From Jaenimonas drosophilae (taxonomy: Eukaryota > Euglenozoa > Kinetoplastea > Trypanosomatida > Trypanosomatidae), in NCBI GenBank assembly GCA_030849065.1, contig JASAON010001642.1, forward strand, positions 62,001 to 126,000: a stretch of DNA of 64,000 nucleotides, given 5' to 3'. The notes under the pieces are model-generated. The model did not search any database and was not told the DNA's origin. It was given only the letters and a program-made list of their open reading frames with translations. A program made the translations under genes and the position numbers. Every line of letters starts with the position of its first letter. Position 1 is the first letter of the stretch. Positions 19,424-28,061 of the stretch are shown piece after piece.

Positions 19424-20263
19424 ATGTGCCTCTGCTGTGCTTCTGTTCCTCAGTCGGAGATTGGCATCAAGGAAACATGCGGTAAGTTTTCCGGTCTCGC
19501 CACTCCAGGTCTGAACTGTGTGGCTCCATGGACAAGCATCGTCGCTACGCTCTCACTCCGTCTCCGTGAGCATGAGTGCTTCCTCGAATCCAAGACCAAG
19601 GACAACGTCTTCGTCCGCATTGCTCTTACAGTGCAGTACCAAACCATGCCAACCAAGGTTCAGGAGGCCTACTACAAGGTGAGCAACCCCGTTCAGGTGA
19701 TGGACAACTACGTGCTCAACTCCATTCGCGCAAAGATCCCACTATACAAACTGGAGGCGCTATACATTGAGCGAGGCACCATTTCCCAGCAGCTGAAGGA
19801 GGAAGTGGATGGAATCATGGAGAGCTACGGCGTGGAGATTGTTTCTGCTCTCATCTCCGACATCAACCCCGGAGAAGAAATCACTTCTGCCATGAACGAA
19901 ATTCAGCGTTTGCAGCGTTTGCGTGTTGCTTCTGTGGATGAGGCTGAAACGAAGAAGCTCCGCCGAGTGCGTGCCGCCGAGGCCTCGTGTGAAGCGCGGC
20001 GACTGGCAGGTGAGGGTCTAGCGGAACAACGAAAGGCCATTGTAGCAGGTCTCATGCAATCCATTGAGGATGTTCGCTCCGAGGTTCCCAGCCTTACTAG
20101 TGATGATGCCACCAACATGCTCCTGATGAACCAATACTTCGACACGATGCAGGAGATTGCAAAGTGCAGTAAGTCATCCATGATCATGATGGAAACCAGC
20201 GGCGGTCTGGAAAAGGTGGCGAGTCAGCTGAACACGGGTATCATGCAGATGATGAGAAAGTAA
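19424..20263 (+). CDS. SPFH/HIR-type membrane scaffold protein 1
   Basis: The 279-residue protein closely follows plant hypersensitive-induced-reaction (HIR) proteins. It has GIKETCGKFSGLATPGLNC at the start, KTKDNVFVRIALTVQYQ, AYYKVSNPVQVMDNYV, a helical YGVEIVSALISDINP segment, ETKKLRRVRAAEASCEARRLAGEGLAEQRKAIVAGL and LLMNQYFDTMQEIAKCSKSS. SPFH proteins form membrane-bound rings or scaffolds on the cytosolic face; HIRs attach through N-terminal acylation, and MCLCC offers palmitoylation sites. It is the first of three tandem paralogues (next at 21011 and 22540) and the most divergent at the N-terminus (three Cys instead of a Cys run). A C/T-rich tract with AG at 19291-19292 lies upstream. 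Confidence 0.9.
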   Translation: MCLCCASVPQSEIGIKETCGKFSGLATPGLNCVAPWTSIVATLSLRLREHECFLESKTKDNVFVRIALTVQYQTMPTKVQEAYYKVSNPVQVMDNYVLNSIRAKIPLYKLEALYIERGTISQQLKEEVDGIMESYGVEIVSALISDINPGEEITSAMNEIQRLQRLRVASVDEAETKKLRRVRAAEASCEARRLAGEGLAEQRKAIVAGLMQSIEDVRSEVPSLTSDDATNMLLMNQYFDTMQEIAKCSKSSMIMMETSGGLEKVASQLNTGIMQMMRK

Positions 20264-21010
20264 GAAGGAACAACGCAGCTGAGGTGCCCCCCCCTCCTCC
20301 CATCGCATCAATACGACGTCTGGTGTTCTTTTTTCAAAAACGAATGGGTCAGCTGGGGGATCACAACACAATTTCTTGGCTGATTGGTTGGATCAACCAC
20401 CATTTCACTGCCGTTGCATCTATCCACCCCTCGTTCCCACCTCATCTGGGAAGCCACACGATTGGCGTACCACCGGTTGCTTTTACTTCCTTGTTTTTTT
20501 GCTGTGTTGTCTGTGATGCGTTTGTTTTCTTCTTTTGAGCGCCATTTTCCGTCCGTTATGCCCTTCGTGAGGAATGGCTACGGCAGAGGGACCTTTCCAT
20601 GTGGCAGGGATGCCTACCACGGGCAAAACTGCACCTCCTTCTCCCAATTCAGCGGTGTGATTCATACACAGTCCATTCACTATCTAGCAACTTTTTTGGC
20701 AAACAAACCGTGTGAGAAAGAGTATGTGTGGTGTTGGAAGTGCTACTCGAACCCATCTTCCTTCTATGTCTACGGGGGGTCTTCGGGACGTACAAGGATT
20801 TCGTGTTTTGATGTGGGTTGAAGGAAGCAAGCATGGACTTGTGCACCACTGCCATACGCATAGCGACAACAATGCGAGTGATTGTTCTGCCTCCCTCCGC
20901 CCTTAAATTTCTGTTGATCTGCCGCTTTAGTGTTTTCACTCATCTCGCTTGATCTCTCTCTCTCTCTTCTCTATATTCGTGATTATTCCAGCATCTACAT
21001 CACTTTCTAG
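20264..21010 (+). other. Spacer between HIR genes 1 and 2
   Basis: No gene supported. It begins with a C-rich run (about 20286-20300) and has T-rich stretches (20490-20535). It ends in a clear polypyrimidine tract with CT repeats (about 20943-20972) and AG at 20990-20991, the likely splice acceptor for the second HIR gene, about 20 bases before its ATG. Confidence 0.5.
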
Positions 21011-22045
21011 ATGGATCGAAGACCGGAGTACTGTTGCTGCTGTGTGTGTATTCCGTCTGCCACGGTCGGCATCCTGGAAAACTTAGGTGCTTTTAACGGT
21101 ATTCTAAAGCCTGGATGTACATGCCTGCCAAGAGGAGAGGTCAGAGCACTGGTGCCTCTCTCCATTCAAACTGTTACCGCTCGTGTGGAGACCAAAACCC
21201 GCGACAACGCTGTCATCAGGCTTCAGCTGCAGATTCTCTACAAGGTCATTGAGGGTATGGAGGCAGAGGCATATTACCGGTTCACTGATCCAGCAGATCA
21301 AATCACCAGCTACACCGCGAGTATCGTCCGTGGGGAGGTCCCCAAGTACACCCTGGATGAGGTCTTCCAAATGTCCCAGCACATCACACAAACGGTGAAG
21401 GTTGAACTATCAGCATTGTTACGTGAGTATGGCTTCGAGGTGGAGTCCACGCTTCTCACGCAGATTGAACCAAGTGTTGATGTGAGAAAGGCCATCTCTC
21501 AGACGATGGTGAATTACTACGCTCGCATTGCGGCCGAGCATGAGGCCGAGATCAAGAAGATGATCGCTGTGAAGGACGCGGAGGCCGATTATGAAGAAAA
21601 GCGTTTATCAGGAGTGGGATTTGCAGCAGAGCGGCAGGCCATCATGCATGGTCTTCAAAGCAGCATTGAGGACTTTATTTGTGCGGTTCCTAACATGACC
21701 ACGCACGACGTTCTCATTCTGTTGCTCCTCAATCAGTACTTCGATGGCATGAAAGCCAGCATATCTCCACATTCGAGCTCACTCCTTCTACTCCCCGCAG
21801 GTATGGCCAGGTCGCCAGGTGTCCTCATGGGTAGCGCAGTTGCTTCTCGGTCACAGCATCTGCCTGTTGTGGACGAACAAATAACTGCCGTGGACGAGCC
21901 CATCTCCATGGATACTCTTGCTATATCGCCGACACGTATTCGGCGTAGAGACGTGGGGACTTTGCGACGGATTCTGCGTGAAAACCCAACAATGAACCCT
22001 GTGGATGCCGTGAATGCCTTCATTGCGGGCCAAACGATGGAGTGA
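21011..22045 (+). CDS. SPFH/HIR-type membrane scaffold protein 2, with C-terminal extension
   Basis: The 344-residue protein is the second HIR paralogue. After MDRRPEYCCCCVCIPS (a run of Cys, likely multiply palmitoylated) come the SPFH elements GILENLGAFNGILKPGC, VETKTRDNAVIRLQLQILY, AYYRFTDPADQITSYTASIV, RGEVPKYTLDEVF, YGFEVESTLLTQIEP, KRLSGVGFAAERQAIMHGL and LLNQYFDGMKAS. It shares RGEVPKYTLDE and the YGFE(V/L)ESTL block with paralogue 3 rather than paralogue 1. Unlike both neighbours it carries about 60 extra C-terminal residues with a basic helical segment (IRRRDVGTLRRILRENPTMN), which might be a partner-binding tail. The role in trypanosomatids is not established. Confidence 0.9.
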   Translation: MDRRPEYCCCCVCIPSATVGILENLGAFNGILKPGCTCLPRGEVRALVPLSIQTVTARVETKTRDNAVIRLQLQILYKVIEGMEAEAYYRFTDPADQITSYTASIVRGEVPKYTLDEVFQMSQHITQTVKVELSALLREYGFEVESTLLTQIEPSVDVRKAISQTMVNYYARIAAEHEAEIKKMIAVKDAEADYEEKRLSGVGFAAERQAIMHGLQSSIEDFICAVPNMTTHDVLILLLLNQYFDGMKASISPHSSSLLLLPAGMARSPGVLMGSAVASRSQHLPVVDEQITAVDEPISMDTLAISPTRIRRRDVGTLRRILRENPTMNPVDAVNAFIAGQTME

Positions 22046-22539
22046 TGGGAACCTGAAGGATTGATTCTGAACATTACCAGACTGAGTCTCCAGCTCTACT
22101 CCACATCTGCATAATGTGCCTGTGCATTCGCTTTTTTTATATGCGGCCAATGTCTTAATCTTGTCGAAGCGATATCATGGATCTGAAGTGGAGCATAGTA
22201 GAGAAGAGACTCTGTTGCATGATTGGTTTGATCGTTTTTTTTATTGTTTGTGTTGTTTGTTGGATTTCTCTCCTCTGAGAAGCTCAATTTGTCGTTGGCA
22301 GTCACCCCCGTTGTAACCGAGAATGTCGGTTCGTCTTGCTTTGTCTTCAACGCCAGACTTTCAGTCCATCTTTCTTTGCCAGCATGACATCAACCAACCC
22401 TCTGCAACTCCCACTTTGTGCGTATCATTATCCTTCCCCTGACCATTATTTACTTCTGAGTAGGTTTTCCTTTAGCGTCACTATCCGCACCACATCACCG
22501 TAGCACAGCCTTGGCAGCTCTCTCTCACACACACACACC
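22046..22539 (+). other. Spacer between HIR genes 2 and 3
   Basis: No gene seen. It holds a T-rich stretch (about 22230-22262), a pyrimidine-rich region (about 22420-22470) and a CT/CA run (22519-22538) directly in front of the next ATG. Confidence 0.45.
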
Positions 22540-23388
22540 ATGTCGTCCTGCTGCTGCTGCTACTGCGTGTCATCCTACACGATTGGCATCGTGGAGAGTT
22601 GTGGCAAGTTCAGCCACACTGCTGATGCCGGGTGTAGCTGCATGTGCCCCTGCGTCCACGCCCTTCGCGGTGTGGTGCCTCTGTCCCTTCAAATTGCCAT
22701 TGTCCCGGTAGATACCAAAACCAAGGACAACGCCGTTGTTCGAGTGGAGACGCGCATCCACTACAAGGTCATTGCTGATAAGGCAACGGAGGCCTTCTAC
22801 AAGTTCAGCAACCCATCTGAGCAAATTGGTAGCTTCGCCTCCAGCATCGTACGAGGTGAGGTACCAAAGTATACACTGGATGAGCTTTTTCTCATGTCGG
22901 ACCAAATCAAACGCGTGGTGGAAGAAGAGCTCATGGACCGTCTCAGGGATTATGGTTTTGAGCTGGAATCAACACTCATCACACGCATCGATCCGAGCCT
23001 CGACGTCAAGAGGGCCATCTCCCAAACCCAGGTGAATGCCTATCGTCGCGTTGCCGCCGAACATGAGGCGGAGCTCAACAAGATCATCACGGTGAAGGCA
23101 GCAGAGGCTGATTTCGAGGAAAAGAGGCTCTCCGGTTGTGGTCTTGCCGAGGAGCGCAAGGCCATCATGAAGGGACTCCATAGCAGCATCGAAGAATTTG
23201 TGAAGGCTGTCCCTACCATGAACGCTCGAAATGTGATGAATCTTTTGCTGCTCAATCAGTACTTTGATGCGATGAAAGACATTGGTGCTCAAAGCAAAAA
23301 CGACGTCATCATGATTCCAGGAGGGTCTGGGGGCGTGATGCAGGATGTGTTGGTGGGCAACTTGACTGCTGGAAAGAGAATGCATTAG
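22540..23388 (+). CDS. SPFH/HIR-type membrane scaffold protein 3
   Basis: The 282-residue third HIR paralogue starts MSSCCCCYCVSSYTIGIVESCGKF, a Cys-rich probable acylation site. It continues with VDTKTKDNAVVRVETRIHYK, AFYKFSNPSEQIGSFASSIV, RGEVPKYTLDELF, DYGFELESTLITRIDP, AAEHEAELNKIITVKAAEAD, FEEKRLSGCGLAEERKAIMKGL and LLLNQYFDAMKDIGAQSKND. This is the full HIR/SPFH core including the coiled-coil (flotillin-like) segment, without the tail of paralogue 2. Head-to-tail placement and shared blocks indicate tandem duplication followed by divergence. HIR proteins may hetero-oligomerise; that is known for plants and only inferred here. Confidence 0.92.
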   Translation: MSSCCCCYCVSSYTIGIVESCGKFSHTADAGCSCMCPCVHALRGVVPLSLQIAIVPVDTKTKDNAVVRVETRIHYKVIADKATEAFYKFSNPSEQIGSFASSIVRGEVPKYTLDELFLMSDQIKRVVEEELMDRLRDYGFELESTLITRIDPSLDVKRAISQTQVNAYRRVAAEHEAELNKIITVKAAEADFEEKRLSGCGLAEERKAIMKGLHSSIEEFVKAVPTMNARNVMNLLLLNQYFDAMKDIGAQSKNDVIMIPGGSGGVMQDVLVGNLTAGKRMH

Positions 23389-24305
23389 ATGATGGTGCGG
23401 CATTTCACACGAATCACAGCACACATGGCACCACAAGGCCACGGCAACAGTTACTGTCCTCACGGTCCATTTATCTGCGACTCCATGCCCAGACTATACC
23501 ATCAATGTCTGGGACCTTTCCCCTCTCAACCAAAAAGCGCCATCATCAACGCATCTCTCCCTGCATCCCTCCCGGTATCCTGACAAAACGTCATCTGGAA
23601 TCTGTGAAGGAAAAGAGATGATTCACTCCCCATCTTCCCCACCTCCCATATACGTTAAAAATCCTAGCAGTGGATCTGGAGAGCGGCGCGCTGCGCTCGC
23701 CTTATAGAGCTCCAGTTTTTTGGCACGCATGTGAAGAATTGTCGCGTTAGGAAAAAGCTCACGCCAGCACTTTCCTGTACTCAATCCGTACGCGCGTCAT
23801 GGATCACACGCGCATACTGGTTGTTGCTCTATCTATGATGTGGTCTAATTGCTGTTTTTTTTTCCTTGCTGAACGAGGCACACTCTGCCTGGTTTCGTCG
23901 TGATTTATCTTCTTTGTTTGCTTTGCACTTGACTCTTGCAACACGACGATTATGATGCACCGGGGCTGTAGGGTGTGTCCTATATCACTTTCCCCACTAC
24001 CATTTTGAAGCAGGCAATGCGAGTACTCCACACAAATGTGCCAGCACCATGAGGGATATCTAACACCCTCGTTGGCTCCATCATGCCATGACTCTACACT
24101 AGGTATTCCATCACACGCTTCTTCTCTTCCTTGTGACGTCTTCTTGCCTGACAACTAGATTTGCCGTCTTGTTTTTCTCCAAACAAGTACAACAGACCGC
24201 AACGTTATCGCAGCCCACGTAGTGTGTGACATTCAGCAGCCAAGGTACTTCCTCCTTATTATTGAGCATCTACCACCATTTGTTCCACGTGGTTCATTCC
24301 GCACA
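23389..24305 (+). other. 0.9 kb spacer before the hexose transporter
   Basis: No gene supported. Visible items are a GC-rich self-complementary patch (about 23690-23705), a T10 run (23847-23856) and a pyrimidine-rich tract (about 24115-24150) ending in CTAG, with AG at 24158-24159, which could serve as the splice site of the transporter mRNA. Confidence 0.45.
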
Positions 24306-26042
24306 ATGGACGGCTCCCACTCGTCACAACGGGGTGACGCCCAGCAGGAGCACGAGCGGGAAACCGCCGAGCCATTTGATGTTGCCATTCCGCTCGAGAT
24401 GGAGCATCCCGAGGAGAAGGAGGGAAAGCAGATACCCGAAGTGCCCATGGAGAGCTTCTGTGAAAATGACGTTCCCCAATCCTTCTTTGACAGGGCCAAT
24501 ATTATGTTGGCCATCGTACCCGCGGTGTGCGGGTTGTTCTACGGATACAACGTGGGTATCGTTGCCGTGTATTGTCAGTTCCTGCAAATGGGAAAGGACT
24601 GTGGCGCTTATACTGGCGGCCCTAGTGCGTGCGAGTCAGCCGCATTCCAAGACTGCAAGTGGTTCACCAATCACACATTAAATGGCAAAGATGGGTACTG
24701 TGGCTGGTATGATGTGAACTGCCGAGTGTTGTACCCGAATTCCGATGAGTTTGGTGGTACCAAGGAAACAGCCAAGGGCCCATGTCTGGCTGACAGCCGT
24801 TGCCAGTGGTCCTACAGTGACAACGAGTGCAACAACCCTACGGATCTTGGCACCGGGCATCTGGATATTTTCGCTGGTACCTTGGTGTTTGGTGGTTTGG
24901 TCGGATGCTTTTTTGCCAAGTTCGTTGTCACTCGGTTGCGTTCCAAGCCATCCTTTGTCCTGGCTGGCACCCTCGGCATCTTCGCTGCTGTGCTGTACCA
25001 CGTCACGGTTGCCACCAATGAGTACTGGGTACTGATTGTTGGACGTTTTGTGATGGGTTTTGCAAACGGTATCTCCACGGTTGCCTCACCACTCTATGTT
25101 GATCAAAACGGAAACCCGAAGTACAAGGCTGCAATTGGACTGTGCTTCATGCTGTTTGTGATGACCGGCATTGCCCTCGCATCCTTTGTGGGCTTGGTTC
25201 TGGGTCAAACCGTGGACATGTCATCACCACACGATCAGTCCATTGAGGGGCGCATGCAGGGCTTTGTCGGTGTTGCAACGCTGATTTCACTGTCTGTAGT
25301 CTGTCTTGGAATTCTCATTCCAGAATCGCGGGTGAACTTCAGCGGCGGCGATGACAATGCCGGCGACATCGACCTCAACCCGGATGAATTCACCATCCGC
25401 AGAATGCTTCCTGGACTGCTCATGGTTGTGGTCATTGCAGGATCATTCCAGCTGACAGGTATCAACGTCGTGGTGAGCTACGCCCCAACCATCATGGGTA
25501 ACCTTGGCCTTGCCCCATTCGTTGGCAACTTCATTGTTATGCTGTGGTCTGCCCTCTCCGTCATCATCTCCATCCCGCTGTCGTTCTACTTCAGCATGCG
25601 ACAAATGTTTATCTCCGGAAGTTTCATCATCAGCCTCACCTTCATTTTTCTCTGTGGAATTCCAGTGTACCCCGGCGTGTCTAATACGAACACACGCAAT
25701 GGCGTTGCTATTCTTGGAACAATGGTTTTCATCTTTGGTTGGGGAGCCGCTGTCGCGCCAACCTACTACGTGTTGATGCAAACATTGTTCCCGCTCTCGT
25801 TTAGGCCAAAGGCGGCATCCTTTGCGCAGGCAATGCAGTTTTTGTTCAGTCTTTTCGTGACGACTGCCTATCCCGGTGTCTCGAAGGCCATCTCGGGCGG
25901 CGCCGCTGGCGACCAGAACCGAGGGCAATCTGTGTGTTTCATCATTATGGGCGCCATTGGCTTGGTGTGCTCCATCATTGAGGTCTTCTTCCTCCACCCC
26001 TATGATAAACGGCATCCGACAGCATCCACTGATGCACCATAG
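24306..26042 (+). CDS. Trypanosomatid hexose transporter (THT/GT type, MFS)
   Basis: The 578-residue protein starts at ATG 24306; the frame is open upstream only from non-ATG codons. It has the 12-helix MFS sugar-transporter layout: an acidic cytosolic N-terminus, TM1 (IVPAVCGLFYGYNVGIVAVY), then a long exofacial loop with many Cys and an N-glycosylation site (NHT) that is characteristic of trypanosome THT proteins. It continues with GRFVMGFANGISTVASPLYVDQ (GRF motif), IPESR in place of PESPR, QLTGINVVVSYAPTIM, and FGWGAAVAPTYYVLMQTLFP. It should mediate facilitated uptake of glucose/fructose across the plasma membrane, feeding glycosomal glycolysis. It is single here, whereas T. brucei and T. 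cruzi carry tandem copies. The exact isoform cannot be assigned. Confidence 0.93.
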   Translation: MDGSHSSQRGDAQQEHERETAEPFDVAIPLEMEHPEEKEGKQIPEVPMESFCENDVPQSFFDRANIMLAIVPAVCGLFYGYNVGIVAVYCQFLQMGKDCGAYTGGPSACESAAFQDCKWFTNHTLNGKDGYCGWYDVNCRVLYPNSDEFGGTKETAKGPCLADSRCQWSYSDNECNNPTDLGTGHLDIFAGTLVFGGLVGCFFAKFVVTRLRSKPSFVLAGTLGIFAAVLYHVTVATNEYWVLIVGRFVMGFANGISTVASPLYVDQNGNPKYKAAIGLCFMLFVMTGIALASFVGLVLGQTVDMSSPHDQSIEGRMQGFVGVATLISLSVVCLGILIPESRVNFSGGDDNAGDIDLNPDEFTIRRMLPGLLMVVVIAGSFQLTGINVVVSYAPTIMGNLGLAPFVGNFIVMLWSALSVIISIPLSFYFSMRQMFISGSFIISLTFIFLCGIPVYPGVSNTNTRNGVAILGTMVFIFGWGAAVAPTYYVLMQTLFPLSFRPKAASFAQAMQFLFSLFVTTAYPGVSKAISGGAAGDQNRGQSVCFIIMGAIGLVCSIIEVFFLHPYDKRHPTASTDAP

Positions 26043-28061
26043 ATCTCGTTTAGTTCATCTCGTATCATGTTGCTTGTGCTCCAACGCTGTCCCCCCCCTC
26101 CTCCAACCTCGATGTTTGTGTCTGCCAACTATTCTTGTATGAAGGATGATCCAGGTTTTGCCGTGGAGTCTTCATGCTTCCATGACATTGGACATCGTCT
26201 CTCTCTCCCTCGTCCCAGTAGTGGTAGAGGCCTGAGAAAACTTCATCACGTTGATGTGCGGGTTGAGGAGTGACGGGGACCGTTGATCCTTGTGTTTTCT
26301 TTTGTTCGTTGTCTGGTCGCAATCGCTGTGATGGTGGGCGATGATTTGGTGCGGCTAGGCCACTGCCTATGTAGTGAATACGCTTCTCTTCTGTCGTGGA
26401 GTAAATAACTTCGTTTTTGCGTTCTATGTTTGTTTGTTTGTTTTTCTTCGTTCCCAATGATATCGGTCACTTAATGTTGTTTATCATGAGCCCTGGTGCG
26501 AAGACGGTCACGCTGCTCACTCCAGCGAGGTGCCGTATGATTTGCATGTGGCCGAAAAGAAAAGGGGATTTAGGCTTTCTGATATATATTCGAGTGTGAG
26601 GATACTCCTGAATTTGGTTGCTTTTTTTTTTTGCTATGCTGGTGGCATCAAAATTCAGCAAACCTCCCCACTCCTAGACATGGAGCCTGAGAGCACCGGG
26701 ACACTAGTAGGGGACGTAGTGAGCCACACTACTTCTACCATTTTTTTTCGTGTAGCGCATCCATTTATATATTGTTACTCCCAACCTCAAAAGAGATGTT
26801 TGCAAATGTTGGCGTCCGTTGTTGTGCTCTCTGCACTGTTAGTCATGTGTACTTTGATTCCACGGCTGTCGCCTTCGGTCAGATGACGTGGTGAAAGTGC
26901 ATCGTTCCAGGCCAGTTGCTCGCTCCTCCGCAGGGCACACTCTCGTGAGTGTACGGGTAATTCCCCGCAATCCAGCGTGAAGAATCCAGCCGTTCCACCT
27001 TCGAGGATCGTGGATATCAACTTGAGTGCAGGCAAAAGAAAAAAAAGGCAGAATGTTTTCCTTCCTGGTTGTTTTCCTTTCTTCTTTGTTGTTGTGTTGT
27101 GTGGCATCCATCTCTCCTTCTTTGGATGTGAAGAGGACGCCTTTGTTGCGGCTTTGATCTCATTTGTTGATGCTCCCTGCAGTGATGTCTCCGACACCAT
27201 TCATTGGCAGGAGCGTGATGCTTGTTGGGGGAAGAGGCCCGTGTTGGTAGTCCTTCTGTACCACATTAATTGATTGAGGTGCATCTCAACCCATAACGAA
27301 CATCACGATTGGAATAAAACGTCTAGAGCTGGTGCTTCGAGGATTCATTGGGGATCAACACACATGACTGTCTATGATGTGCACGATACGTCCATGATGT
27401 GTGTTGGTGACACAATGAAGAGCTCATTGTGTTTCCCTCCCAAATCCTCAGTGTCCTTCCCTACTTTTTTTTCTTTTTTTCCTTTCTTTCGCGAGTACCC
27501 AGTGTGTTTACTCTCGTTCCCCTCCCACTACATCTCTACTTCCCTGACAAATTGTTGTTTGCTCTTCTCCAATTTGGTAGGCAATTATTCAAGGGAGAGC
27601 GGTGTGCCATCACATCACCCATGGAAGAGGCATCGTTGCGTCTATGACGTTTCAGAACTTCTTCCCGCGCTGCCCCTCTCCCCTCTTTTGTGTGTTCCCT
27701 CCGAGCTCCCTTTCTTGTTTCAGGGATGTACACTGGAGTCCTTCTCATCTTGTATTCTGTGTGGGCAGGCGGACGGTGTCATTTACCCTGACATCAAAAA
27801 CCATCGAACATTTATACAGTGGCTGTGAACGAACACCAATCTTCTCGCGGAAGGTCACAGTGAAACAGCCAGAGGGGGCGTGGAGGGAAACCCATCATTG
27901 CCACCTCAAAACGATTTTGCTTTTTCCCTTGATTCGAGATGATTCTCGCACCGTCCATTTTTCTTTTTGTACTCCAGCTATTACACGGAGTACGTGCTGC
28001 CGCTCTATTGCCAGCGCAACATGACACCATCAACGTGTGACGGGCTCACTGAAATCCACGC
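26043..28061 (+). other. 2.0 kb region without a recognisable gene
   Basis: No frame has believable protein composition; the longest (27274-27828) is Ser/Cys/His-rich and follows T-rich DNA. There is a C-run (26090-26098), GTTT repeats (26429-26443), a T10 run (26623-26632) and T/C tracts (27455-27490). This is probably the 3' UTR of the hexose transporter and the 5' UTR of the kinase gene. Confidence 0.5.

Noticed and set aside
27274..27828. 184-codon open frame before the kinase gene
   Set aside because: Low-complexity Ser/Phe/His-rich composition in a T/C-rich spacer; overlaps other equally poor frames.
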